Shown one piece after another: positions 24,083 through 32,500 of a stretch of 64,000 nucleotides of DNA (position 1 is its first letter; each line of letters opens with the position of its first letter). Origin of the DNA: Cyclobacteriaceae bacterium (lineage in GTDB: Bacteria > Bacteroidota > Bacteroidia > Cytophagales > Cyclobacteriaceae); the NCBI GenBank assembly GCA_016787645.1, contig JAEUUF010000002.1, forward strand, positions 1 through 64,000, given 5' to 3'. The position numbers and the translations under genes are program-made. The notes beneath the pieces are model-generated. The model was not told where the DNA came from, ran no database searches, and was given only the letters and a program-made list of their open reading frames with translations.

Positions 24083-25285
24083 TTACGATTTGCCGGCCGC
24101 ATCCTCTTTCACCTGGTGATAGATGGCCACCTGGTTTCCAAAGATCTTCGTAAAGCCTTTCACATCTTCCCCGGTCCAGCCCAGGTTCATCTCACCGTAC
24201 TTCCCAAACTTCGCGGACATCAGGTCGTAGGGTGAGTTAATTCCATTGACATGAAAGCGATGCGGCGCCAGCGTGACATTTACCGTGCCGGTGACATGCT
24301 TTTGGGCGGATGTTAAGAATGCTTCCAGATCGCGCATCACCGGGTCGAGATACTGACCTTCGTGCAGCCAGTTGCCATAAAACTGTGCCAGTTGATCCTT
24401 CCACGACAGCTGCCACTTGGTGAGCACATGTTTTTCCAAAGCATGATGGGCCTTGATGATGATGACGGGAGCAGCCGCTTCGAATCCGACACGCCCCTTA
24501 ATGCCGATGATCGTATCGCCCACGTGGATATCACGACCAATCCCGAAGGGACCCGCCTTCGCCTGGAGGTGAGCAATGGCCTCCACGGGATGTGCAAACA
24601 GTTTGCCATCGATGGAGTTGAGTTCACCTTTTTCAAATCCGAGGGTAACTTCCTCCGGGTTTGACTTGGTAATCGGTGTAGGCCAGGCTTCTTCCGGAAG
24701 CATGCCCATCGACTTCAGGGTTTCCCTGCCACCCACGGAGGTTCCCCACAACCCTTTGTTAATGGAGTAGGCGGCCTTGGCGGCGTTGTACTCAATACCT
24801 TTTGCTTTCAGGTAGGCTATTTCTTCTTCCCGGCTCAACCGCTTGTCGCGGATGGGTGTGATGATCTCCAATCCGGGTGCAAGTATCTGGAGCGTCATGT
24901 CGAAACGCACCTGATCGTTTCCGGCACCTGTACTTCCATGCGCTACTGCAGTAGCCCCGAGTTCCCGGGCATAGCGGGCCACGGCAAGCGCCTGTGACAT
25001 ACGCTCCGCACTCACGCTGAGCGGATAGGTACTATTTTTTAATACGTTTCCATAGATGAGGTACCGGATAACCTGGTCATAGTAGTTGCGGGTTTCATCC
25101 ACGCTGCGATGTGAAGCCACACCAAGGCGAAGCGCCCGCGCTTCGATTTCCTTGAGTTCAGCCGGCGAAAATCCACCGGTGTTGACGGTCAGCGTATGTA
25201 CTTCGTAGCCCAGGTCGCGGGAGAGGTATACCGCGCAGTAGGAGGTGTCGAGGCCGCCACTAAAGGCTAAAACTACTTTCTTCAT
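24083..25285 (-). CDS. argG: Argininosuccinate synthase
   Basis: A 400-residue enzyme that condenses citrulline and aspartate with ATP. It opens with the PP-loop VLAFSGGLDTSYCAVYL and contains AHGSTGAGNDQVRFD and INKGLWGTSVGGRETL, the nucleotide and substrate segments of the family. It is the first recognised biosynthetic gene after the GNAT gene (60-bp gap). Placing argG near the front of the operon matches other Bacteroidota arginine clusters. Confidence 0.96.
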   Translation of the reverse strand: MKKVVLAFSGGLDTSYCAVYLSRDLGYEVHTLTVNTGGFSPAELKEIEARALRLGVASHRSVDETRNYYDQVIRYLIYGNVLKNSTYPLSVSAERMSQALAVARYARELGATAVAHGSTGAGNDQVRFDMTLQILAPGLEIITPIRDKRLSREEEIAYLKAKGIEYNAAKAAYSINKGLWGTSVGGRETLKSMGMLPEEAWPTPITKSNPEEVTLGFEKGELNSIDGKLFAHPVEAIAHLQAKAGPFGIGRDIHVGDTIIGIKGRVGFEAAAPVIIIKAHHALEKHVLTKWQLSWKDQLAQFYGNWLHEGQYLDPVMRDLEAFLTSAQKHVTGTVNVTLAPHRFHVNGINSPYDLMSAKFGKYGEMNLGWTGEDVKGFTKIFGNQVAIYHQVKEDAAGKS

Positions 25286-25345
25286 GGAAAGAGGTGAGGG
25301 TTGAGTGTGTTACAGAAAAATAATAGCCGGCTTGTCGGTTCCGGG

Positions 25346-26086
25346 CTACCAGAAGAACAGGAAGCTCAGCACCGACTTTCCTTTGTCGGTGGATTCGCCT
25401 TCCTTTTTCCTCCAGCCTTTCAGGAGCACAAACTGTTTGAAGTGCACCCACCGGTCGAAGAGGGTAAGGTTCTCCGCCATCACCCTGCGGTGATGATGAT
25501 GGTTCACCGTTTCGGTGACTGCATGACCATTCACTTGGGGTGATTTCTGCTCGGCAGGGTTGAACAGCATGGCGGTGCAAAGGCAGTTCTTCCGCTCTTT
25601 GCTCATCAGGATGTCGTAGTTCACGCAACTGCGGCAACCCTTCCAAAACTCTTCATCGGTGGTCAGCTCCGAGTAGGTCACGGGCTCGTAGCCCAGGTCG
25701 GAGTTGATCTTCATGACAGCCAGCCCGGTGGTCAGGCCAAAAATCTTGGCATCGGGGTATCGCTTGCGGGAGAGTTCAAAGACCTTGCGCTTGATCTCAC
25801 GGGCAACACCCGATTTGCGAAAGGAAGGAGAAACGATGAGTCCGGAATTAGCGACATATTTTCCGTGTTCCCATGCCTCGATGTAGCAAAAGCCCACCCA
25901 GGTTCCGTCAGCGGTGAGTGCGATAACGGCTTTTCCTTCATCCATTTTGGACTGGATGTATTCCGGGGAGCGCTTGGCAATACCCGTTCCGCGGGCCTTT
26001 GCCGATTCCGCCATCTCTTCGGTTATCGTTTCAGCATATGGTTTGTCGTCCGGGGTGGCTTCCCGAACAATGATGTTAGGTTCCAA
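25346..26086 (-). CDS. GNAT-family N-acyltransferase, candidate first enzyme of arginine synthesis
   Basis: A 246-residue GNAT protein with the acyl-CoA loop around residues 84-97 (LIVSPSFRKSGVAREI, an R-x-x-G-x-A variant). It has an unusual C-terminal extension with four closely spaced cysteines (GCRSCVNYDIL and KNCLCTAMLF) and a His-rich loop. It is the first full gene behind the Arg-rich leader peptide and directly precedes argG. No argA or argJ homologue is visible in the cluster, so it is the natural candidate for acylating glutamate with acetyl- or succinyl-CoA. The fold is clear; the substrate is inferred from position. Confidence 0.82.
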   Translation of the reverse strand: MEPNIIVREATPDDKPYAETITEEMAESAKARGTGIAKRSPEYIQSKMDEGKAVIALTADGTWVGFCYIEAWEHGKYVANSGLIVSPSFRKSGVAREIKRKVFELSRKRYPDAKIFGLTTGLAVMKINSDLGYEPVTYSELTTDEEFWKGCRSCVNYDILMSKERKNCLCTAMLFNPAEQKSPQVNGHAVTETVNHHHHRRVMAENLTLFDRWVHFKQFVLLKGWRKKEGESTDKGKSVLSFLFFW

Positions 26087-26138
26087 TGGTCAGTGGTGGT
26101 TAATAGAAAGATTGAAAAACAGAAATAAAGAAGGCCGA

Positions 26139-26158
26139 CAACCCGCTCAAGCGGGCTG
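26139..26158 (-). terminator. Terminator hairpin of the arg leader (attenuator)
   Basis: On the minus strand CAGCCCGC-TTGA-GCGGGTTG forms an 8-bp stem (one G-T pair), followed by TCGGCC and a T-rich tract (TTCTTTATTTCTGTTTTT). It lies 52 bp before the GNAT start and 25 bp after the leader ORF stop. The 3' arm can instead pair with the CCCGC in the loop region of the upstream hairpin at 26166-26182, giving mutually exclusive structures. Confidence 0.65.
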
Positions 26159-26165
26159 ACAGGAG

Positions 26166-26182
26166 TACCGCGGGGTGCGGTA
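26166..26182 (-). promoter_or_regulatory. Anti-terminator/pause hairpin at the leader ORF stop
   Basis: TACCGC-ACCCC-GCGGTA on the minus strand, a 6-bp stem beginning with the first base after the leader ORF stop codon. Its CCCCGC segment is complementary to the GCGGG arm of the terminator at 26139-26158. A ribosome at the leader stop would cover this hairpin, so its folding should depend on leader translation. That regulatory logic is inferred. Confidence 0.55.
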
Positions 26183-26287
26183 TCAAATCCGGATTAGTCG
26201 TCGGAAACTTCTGATCACCAGGGGAAGAGAGGCAAACCGGCGGCGAAGCGACGCTTCGTGCACGGAGAGGGTGAAGTGGTTTTTCAA
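26183..26287 (-). CDS. Arginine-rich leader peptide of the arg operon
   Basis: A short minus-strand ORF of 34 codons from TTG 26287, or 26 codons from GTG 26263, ending TGA at 26183-26185. From the GTG the peptide contains HEASLRRRFASLPL and then VIRSFRRLIRI: seven arginines in 26 codons, grouped RRR and RR, using CGC, CGC, CGG, AGA, CGA, CGA and CGG. It begins about 50 nt after the predicted transcription start and is followed at once by two overlapping hairpins, the last terminator-like, before the arginine genes. This is the architecture of a ribosome-mediated attenuator. The lack of an ATG start is the weak point. Confidence 0.65.
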   Translation of the reverse strand: MKNHFTLSVHEASLRRRFASLPLVIRSFRRLIRI

Positions 26288-26304
26288 GCTCGTTGTTCCA
26301 AATT

Positions 26305-26318
26305 AATGGTCTACCATT
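26305..26318. promoter_or_regulatory. Perfect 14-bp palindrome in the arg/DedA intergenic region
   Basis: AATGGTCTACCATT reads identically on both strands and is flanked by TTAA-like bases. It lies just downstream of the predicted arg transcription start and upstream of the leader ORF. It could be an operator for an arginine regulator or the first stem of the leader RNA. The sequence does not decide between them. Confidence 0.45.
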
Positions 26319-26343
26319 GTTAAAAGCCTAAAAAAGGTTTGTA

Positions 26344-26351
26344 CAAAAGTA
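26344..26351 (-). promoter_or_regulatory. Predicted -7 promoter element for the arg leader
   Basis: TACTTTTG on the minus strand matches the Bacteroidetes -7 consensus TAnnTTTG exactly. A weak -33 element (CTTG) lies about 22 bp upstream, slightly more than the usual 19 bp. Transcription would start near 26338, about 50 nt before the leader ORF. Confidence 0.55.
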
Positions 26352-26435
26352 AATCATTCCTGAATTACATTATCAAGTTCCTAGTACGTTTTTTTGGTTG
26401 GAAAAGTTCGCGACGTACGAGTGTTCGGAGCGCTG

Positions 26436-26443
26436 TACCTTTG
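26436..26443 (+). promoter_or_regulatory. Predicted -7 promoter element for the DedA gene
   Basis: TACCTTTG matches TAnnTTTG exactly and ends four bases before the ATG at 26448. Transcription would start at or next to the start codon, implying a leaderless or nearly leaderless mRNA. No clear -33 TTTG lies at the usual distance. Confidence 0.5.
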
Positions 26444-26447
26444 CTAC

Positions 26448-27035
26448 ATGGAAGAGTTCCTTCACCAGTACGGCTACTTTGCCCTTGCCCTGGGCACCTT
26501 CGTGGAAGGAGAGACGGCCATCCTGGTGGCCTCCTCACTGGTGTACAGTGGTCTTTTCAATGCCCCGGAGACGATCTTCTTCGGTTTTTTTGGTTCATTT
26601 CTCAGTGACTGGATGTACTACACGATCGGCCGCGTCAATGGGATTTACTTCGTAGAGCGGCGGCCATCGCTCCGTGCAAAACTTGATCCCGCGCATCATT
26701 TCTTCAAGACGCACCGCTTCCAGATCCTGATTTCCTACCGGTTCCTGTACGGACTTCGGGCCGTGTTGCCCATCATGATCGGCCTGACAGGGGTGAGGCC
26801 CCTTCATTTCCTGGGGTTCAGTGTTGCCAGCGGGCTGCTCTGGTCCAGCGCGGTGAGCACGGCAGGATACCTCGCCGGCCGCTACTTGCAATTGACCCCG
26901 AAGTCATTTGAAGAAAACGGCCTTCTCGTCTTCCTGGGATTCGGAACCTTTGGCTTGCTGGTCGGCCTCCTGGTCAAAAAGCTTGCCGAGCGACGATTGC
27001 ACATTGCCCCGGCTCCCCCCGAGACTCATTCGTAG
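26448..27035 (+). CDS. DedA family membrane protein
   Basis: A 195-residue protein of the DedA/VTT (SNARE-associated) family, implicated in lipid flipping and envelope homeostasis. The conserved EGETAILVASSLVYSG opening, the GDWMYYTIGRVNG-like segment (FLSDWMYYTIGRVNG) and the FLYGLRAVLPIMIGLTG block with the family's conserved arginine are visible, with four or five hydrophobic segments. The start at 26448 is chosen because the TAnnTTTG element lies just before it. The longer frame from 26394 would translate through that promoter. It diverges from the arg operon and converges with an overlapping ABC permease gene. Confidence 0.88.
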   Translation: MEEFLHQYGYFALALGTFVEGETAILVASSLVYSGLFNAPETIFFGFFGSFLSDWMYYTIGRVNGIYFVERRPSLRAKLDPAHHFFKTHRFQILISYRFLYGLRAVLPIMIGLTGVRPLHFLGFSVASGLLWSSAVSTAGYLAGRYLQLTPKSFEENGLLVFLGFGTFGLLVGLLVKKLAERRLHIAPAPPETHS

Positions 27036-29482
27036 CGAAGGGTGTTGGCAGGATTGGTCATCGCTGCCCGGAAGGTCTGTGTACTGACGGTCACCAACGC
27101 CACCGCAACTGCAGCCAGGGCCGCCAGCAGGTACACCACAGGATTCATGTCCACATGAAAGGCAAAGCTGCCCAGCCAGAGGTTCATGGCATACCAGGCT
27201 ACCGGCCAGGCGATCAGGTTGGCAACGAGGATCAACACCACAATTTCACGGGAGAGAAGCACAAGGATCCCCGGCACCGAGGCCCCCAGTACTTTCCGGA
27301 TGCCAATCTCTTTTACGCGCTGCAACGTGTTGAATGTAGCTAATCCAAATAGCCCAAGACAAGCAATGAAGATAGCGAGGCCGGAGAAAATGGTAAACAG
27401 TTGGCCTTGCTTCTGCTCGGAGTCATACAACCGGTTATACTGGTCGCTGGTGAACTGGTAGTCGAATGGACGGATAGGCAGGAAAGAACGCCACGTTTTT
27501 TCCAGGTGCTGCAACGCATCCTGTTTGTTCGCCCCGGCAAACCGGACGCTCAGGTTGTTGTAAAAATTGCTGTTGATGAAAAAGGACATTGGCACATAAT
27601 CCTGATGCAGTGACTCAAAGTGGAAATCCTTGACTATCCCAATAAGTTTTCCCTTAACTCCACCATAGAGGAAGTCCTGATTGATACCTTCCTCATTTGT
27701 TTTCCAGCCCATTTCGCGCGCCGCGGTTTCATTGATGATGAAGGCCAGAGTATCGTCGGTAGGTATCGCTTTGGAAAAGGAGCGGCCTGCTGCCAGTTCG
27801 ATGCCGTAGGTATCAAAGAATTCATAGTCGACGCTGACCATCTTGAGGGTGACTCCAGTATTAGTCAGGCTGTCTTTGATCAGGATGCTTGCAGCCCCTT
27901 GTGAGTCGAGTAGGCGGCCGGTGGGAACGCGCGACGACCGGCTCGCGTTCTGGATTGTTGAGGATTTTGTAAGCTCGTTGTAAAATGCGTCGTAGCTGTC
28001 GGACAATTCCGGGTAGATGGGTAGCGTGACCACACCATCCTTTTCAAAACCGAGTTCGCTTGAGTTCAGGTAGTTGAGTTGGAGTGTAGTAATCCCTGTC
28101 GCTATGATCAGTACGATCGAGATGGCGAATTGGGTGACGACGAGGGTTTTGCGAATGGCCGCACCGCCTCGCGATGAGCCTTGGCTGCCCTTGAGAACGG
28201 AAGAGGGCCTGAAGCCGGAAATGACGAAGGCTGGATACACGCCAGCAAGGACCCCTACGACCAAGGCAAACAGAAGTACTCCTGCAAAAATGGGCCACGA
28301 GGTCAAATGGTCTAGTATTATGGCTTTACCGGTAAAGTCGTTAACCCAGCGCAACGCAATGAAGGAGAAGGGCACTGACAACACAAAGGCCAACATGGCT
28401 ACAAGAACCGACTCACTAAGGTATTGCACGATCAACTGTCGCCGAAACGCGCCCACCACCTTGCGGAGCCCTACTTCTTTCGAACGTTTCGTTGCGCGGG
28501 CCGTCGATAGGTTGACGAAGTTGAAGCAGGCAATCAGCACAATGAAGGCGCCGATCACACCCATCATGTAGACGTTGTTAATGTTCCCGCCAACCTCCAG
28601 TTCGTCGTCCAGGTGAGACTTCAAGTGGATGTCGGAGACTTTTTGCAAAAAAAGAGTCGTAACCCTGGACGCGACAAAATTGGGACCTGCACCAAAATTG
28701 GCGATGGCAAATGGGCCGTAGTGCTTGTCAAGGAATTCAGGGAATCGGCTTTCCAGTTTTTTTGCGTCACTGCCTTCAGCAAGGAGGAGGTAAGTGCTGA
28801 AGGCGTTGTTGCCCCAATTGGTCTCAAGCGCCCGGCGGCCATATAGGACGCTGTCCTCAAGTGAAACAAAAGCCAAAAGGAAGGTAGGGTGCCAATGCGA
28901 TTGTTTGGGAAAATCTCTATAGACGCCTGTCACTTCAAGATCATTAGTGCGTCCCGCCATGAGATGCTTGCCGATGACATCGGTGGTCTCGAAATATTTC
29001 ATCGCCATGGATTCTGAAAGCATGACTGTATGCTTCTGTTTGAGGGCATTGTCGGGATTCCCGATGAGAATTTCGACGTCGAATATTTTAAGGAGTTCTG
29101 GCTCAGCGTAGAATGCATCGTTTTCCGTTGCAATTTTCTTCCGCTCGCCATTCTCTTCAATTGACATTACGCGCGGGAACTGAAGGGTCCGCGCCATGGC
29201 TTCGATTTCACCGTAGTCATTTTTCAGCAATGGACCGATGGGGGGTGCAACAGATGAAAGGTGCAGTCGAGGCACGCCTTGGGCGTCCAGGAAATTGCGG
29301 GTTACGCGGTAAGTCCTGTCAATCTTGCTGTGATAGCGATCGAATTTCAACTCATCGGTTACGAAGAGGTAGATCATCAATGCGCTGGTCATGGACAAGG
29401 CCAATCCGGCCACATTGATGAATGAAGTAAGCTTGTTGCGCAGCAAGCTGCGGAATGCGGTCGTCAGGTAGTTTCTTAGCAT
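27026..29482 (-). CDS. ABC transporter permease, MacB/FtsX-type with duplicated domain
   Basis: An 818-residue inner-membrane protein of the Bacteroidota eight-helix MacB-like permease type. The N-terminus (MLRNYLTTAFRSLLRNKLTSFINVAGLALSMTSALMIYL) is characteristic. A periplasmic MacB_PCD domain follows, then three helices of a first FtsX domain (FIVLIACFNFVNLSTARATKRSKEVGLRKVVGA). The whole arrangement repeats, ending with LFGLATFNTLQRVKEIGIRKVLGASVPGILVLLSREIVVL. These proteins work with an ATPase in export or mechanotransmission, but no ATPase gene is adjacent. Its 3' end overlaps that of the DedA gene by 10 bp. Confidence 0.9.
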   Translation of the reverse strand: MLRNYLTTAFRSLLRNKLTSFINVAGLALSMTSALMIYLFVTDELKFDRYHSKIDRTYRVTRNFLDAQGVPRLHLSSVAPPIGPLLKNDYGEIEAMARTLQFPRVMSIEENGERKKIATENDAFYAEPELLKIFDVEILIGNPDNALKQKHTVMLSESMAMKYFETTDVIGKHLMAGRTNDLEVTGVYRDFPKQSHWHPTFLLAFVSLEDSVLYGRRALETNWGNNAFSTYLLLAEGSDAKKLESRFPEFLDKHYGPFAIANFGAGPNFVASRVTTLFLQKVSDIHLKSHLDDELEVGGNINNVYMMGVIGAFIVLIACFNFVNLSTARATKRSKEVGLRKVVGAFRRQLIVQYLSESVLVAMLAFVLSVPFSFIALRWVNDFTGKAIILDHLTSWPIFAGVLLFALVVGVLAGVYPAFVISGFRPSSVLKGSQGSSRGGAAIRKTLVVTQFAISIVLIIATGITTLQLNYLNSSELGFEKDGVVTLPIYPELSDSYDAFYNELTKSSTIQNASRSSRVPTGRLLDSQGAASILIKDSLTNTGVTLKMVSVDYEFFDTYGIELAAGRSFSKAIPTDDTLAFIINETAAREMGWKTNEEGINQDFLYGGVKGKLIGIVKDFHFESLHQDYVPMSFFINSNFYNNLSVRFAGANKQDALQHLEKTWRSFLPIRPFDYQFTSDQYNRLYDSEQKQGQLFTIFSGLAIFIACLGLFGLATFNTLQRVKEIGIRKVLGASVPGILVLLSREIVVLILVANLIAWPVAWYAMNLWLGSFAFHVDMNPVVYLLAALAAVAVALVTVSTQTFRAAMTNPANTLRYE

Positions 29483-29597
29483 GGCAAAGGGAATAAGGGG
29501 GTATACTCAGGAAGTAGCCCTGTGGTTACCAAAGACACGGGAAAACTTAGAAAGATGCTTCCGATTTCCCCTAATGTATAGACCCTACTATCAGTGG

Positions 29598-32500
29598 TTA
29601 ATCCAGTCCAATCATCATGAATGCCCCCCAGTAGATCGGTTCGGGGTATTCAACACGGAGTTCCTTCTTGGCCTCAATAAAGCTCTGACGAAGGTTGCCC
29701 GTGGTCAGCCATTTCTTGTAGAAGTTGAGAATCAGTTTCTGGGTAGCGGCATCGTCTACTTTGAACATACTCATGATCAACACCTTTGCGCCGGCCACGA
29801 GGAATGCACGCTGCAGACCGTAGACACCTTCTCCATTTGAAATTTCACCCAACCCGGTTTCGCACGCGCTCAGCACCACCAGGTCGGTCTTGTCCAGGTT
29901 CAGACTCATGGCCTCATAGGCAGTCAATACACCGCTTTCGATATTGTAGTTGTGTTTAGTCTTTGCCAGGATATCGCCTGCGCCGGTGAGCAACAGCCCT
30001 GACTTCATCAGCGGATTCTCGGCCAGCATAGCTTCGTTACCGGTCAATTCCTCCTGCGCCGTGGTGGCTTCAGCCTTTGAGTAGAATCCGTGCGTGGCAA
30101 TATGAAAAACACGGGGACTGTTGATGGCTTTCACCTGGTCCTCGCTGGCATTCGTTTCCATATACTCTTCCGCAACCCAGCCTTTTTGCTTGAGGAGGGC
30201 ATTCAACTCATCCACTTCTTTCTCGGTTCCGGGAAGGTCTGACCATTCCTTCTGGGCGGAGGCCGTGAGGTAGAATTTTGGATTTCCAAACATGGAGGCA
30301 TTGTTCGAACTGCTGCTGGCCGTCTTAGCTTTCGCTTTGCGCAAGTAGAGGTCCTTTGTATTGCTGACGATTACAATGTTGGAATTGTCGATTACGTAGC
30401 GGCCGTCCGGTGTTGGAATGGCCTCGAGGTTAATCTGATTATATACCCCATCCGGAGACAGGTAGATGGTGGAGTACTGACCGATCTCCTTCTGGATGGG
30501 TTCCCAGAAAATCTTGTACGAGTTTTCGTCCGGCGTCTTCCGGATAATGCTGTTGCGATAATACCGGAAGTACCGCCCCTCCATGAGCCGACCTTGGGGA
30601 AGCTGCACCACCTGGGGACGTCCACGTTCACCCTTCACATACAGGGCGACATAAACAATTGAGTCCGTGAAGTTGTGATCAAAATACCGGTACCGAACCA
30701 TCTCCAGGGCCACCTCAGTCTTTCCGAGGGCCGATTGCACATTTTCGTAGGTGATCCTTTTGTTCTCAAATCCCTGCCCAAAGATTTCTGATTTCTCGCT
30801 TAGTTCCCGTTCCAACTTCTCTACTTCGGCGCTCAAGGCAGCCGGATCGATGCCGTTCTCGAGCAGCTGCTGGCTGCTCATCGAGAGCACATTAGTGAGA
30901 AACTCCTTCTTCTGAACCCAGGCCTGGTAGCTGGCTTTCAGCGCTTCATCCTTGCTGTTCAGGATACGTTCACGAATCTTGATCGAGGAACTCAACAACA
31001 GCGCTTTGGTGAGCAATTGGTAGTTGTACACCTTCCCACTCAAGTCGCGGAAGTCCTCCAGTTGGCCGAAGGCAAGGGTATTGTAAAACTCAAAGTCACC
31101 CTTGATGGTATTCCAGTACTTGGCTTTTTCGCGTTCACTGAGTGCCGGGAAGAATTGTTTGATGAAGTTCTCGTAGTTGTTGAGCGCTTGCTCGATGTTC
31201 TTCTTGGCCCCCTTGAAATCTTTTTCCATGTAATACACCTTGGCGATCTTGGAAAGGATCTTTACATATTCAGGGTGAGTGTCGCTAAAATACTTTTCAT
31301 AAATGTCTTTGCCCTTCTTGTAGAAAGCTTCGGCCTGGTCGTACTTCTTCAGCTGGTAGTAAACGTCGCCGGTGAGGGCAAAAATGGAAGCGGCCTGGAT
31401 GCTGTTCTTTCTTCCCGTCTTGTTGCGCCAGATGGATTCAGCTTGTGTGAGTGAATTGAAGGCAACGTCGTATTTCTTTTCAGAGATGTAGACGATGGCC
31501 ACGTTCTTCAGGATGTCGGCATATTGAGGGTTCTCTGTCCCGAGGCGCTTGCCCATGATGTCACGTGATTCAAGCATGAGCTTTTCAACTTCCTTTGGGC
31601 TGTCACCTTTATAGAATTTGATCAGCGCCAATTGGGAAAGTGATTTGGCGACTTCAATGTGGTTGCGTCCGAATTGTTTCTCCTGGCTGGCGAGCGCTTT
31701 CAGGATGTTATCTTCGGCCAGGTCATAGTCGCCGATGATGTAGTCGACGTCGCTGAGCAGTTTTTGGGTAGCCGCTGTCTTTGTTGATTTCTCGGTATAG
31801 ATCTTAACAGCAATGTTGTTGGCCTGTTGCGCAACTTTGTCGGCTTCCGTGTAATCTCCCTGGGCAAGCAGAAGTCGGCCACGGTTGACCAGCGGATCAA
31901 TCAACCGAAGCGATTGGTCGCCGTAGATGCGCGTGTATTCCGTAATGGTTTTGTCGAGAATTTCCTTGGTGTCGCTGTAATACCCGAGTTGAATGAATAG
32001 GCTGGCCAGGTTTTGTGCGGTACTCAGTTCGTCGATGTTCAGCGGCCGTTCTGCCTTTAGAATAATTTTGCCAGAACGGTTAAGGGCATCTTCAGCCTCA
32101 TCAAAAAGGCCCTTGATTCCAAACAATACGGCCTGGGTATCGATGGCCTCCACGAGAAGTCCCTTCTTGGTATCATCTTTCCTGAATTCCTCGAGGATGG
32201 CAAGCGACTTGTTGATATTGGCTTCCGCTTCTTCATACCTGCCTAGCCGAATCTGAAGACGTGCAATGCGGGTAAGCTCTTCACCGTATTTGAAGTCTTT
32301 GTCGTCATACTTGCCACGGGCTACCAGCGAAGCTTTTTCAAGGGCATCTACTGCTTTGGTGTATTGGTCCACCATCTCATAGTAGGCGGCCAGGTGGTTA
32401 AGTAACTCGAGGTGATCCTTATGCCAGACGCCAATTTGATCAGCGACTATCTTGTTAAAACTATTTTCATAAATCGTGCCTGCCTCGGAAACCTTGTTGG

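Noticed and set aside
26087-26182. Known metabolite riboswitch upstream of the arg operon
   Set aside because: No match to a known riboswitch consensus; the Arg-rich ORF plus hairpins explains the region better.
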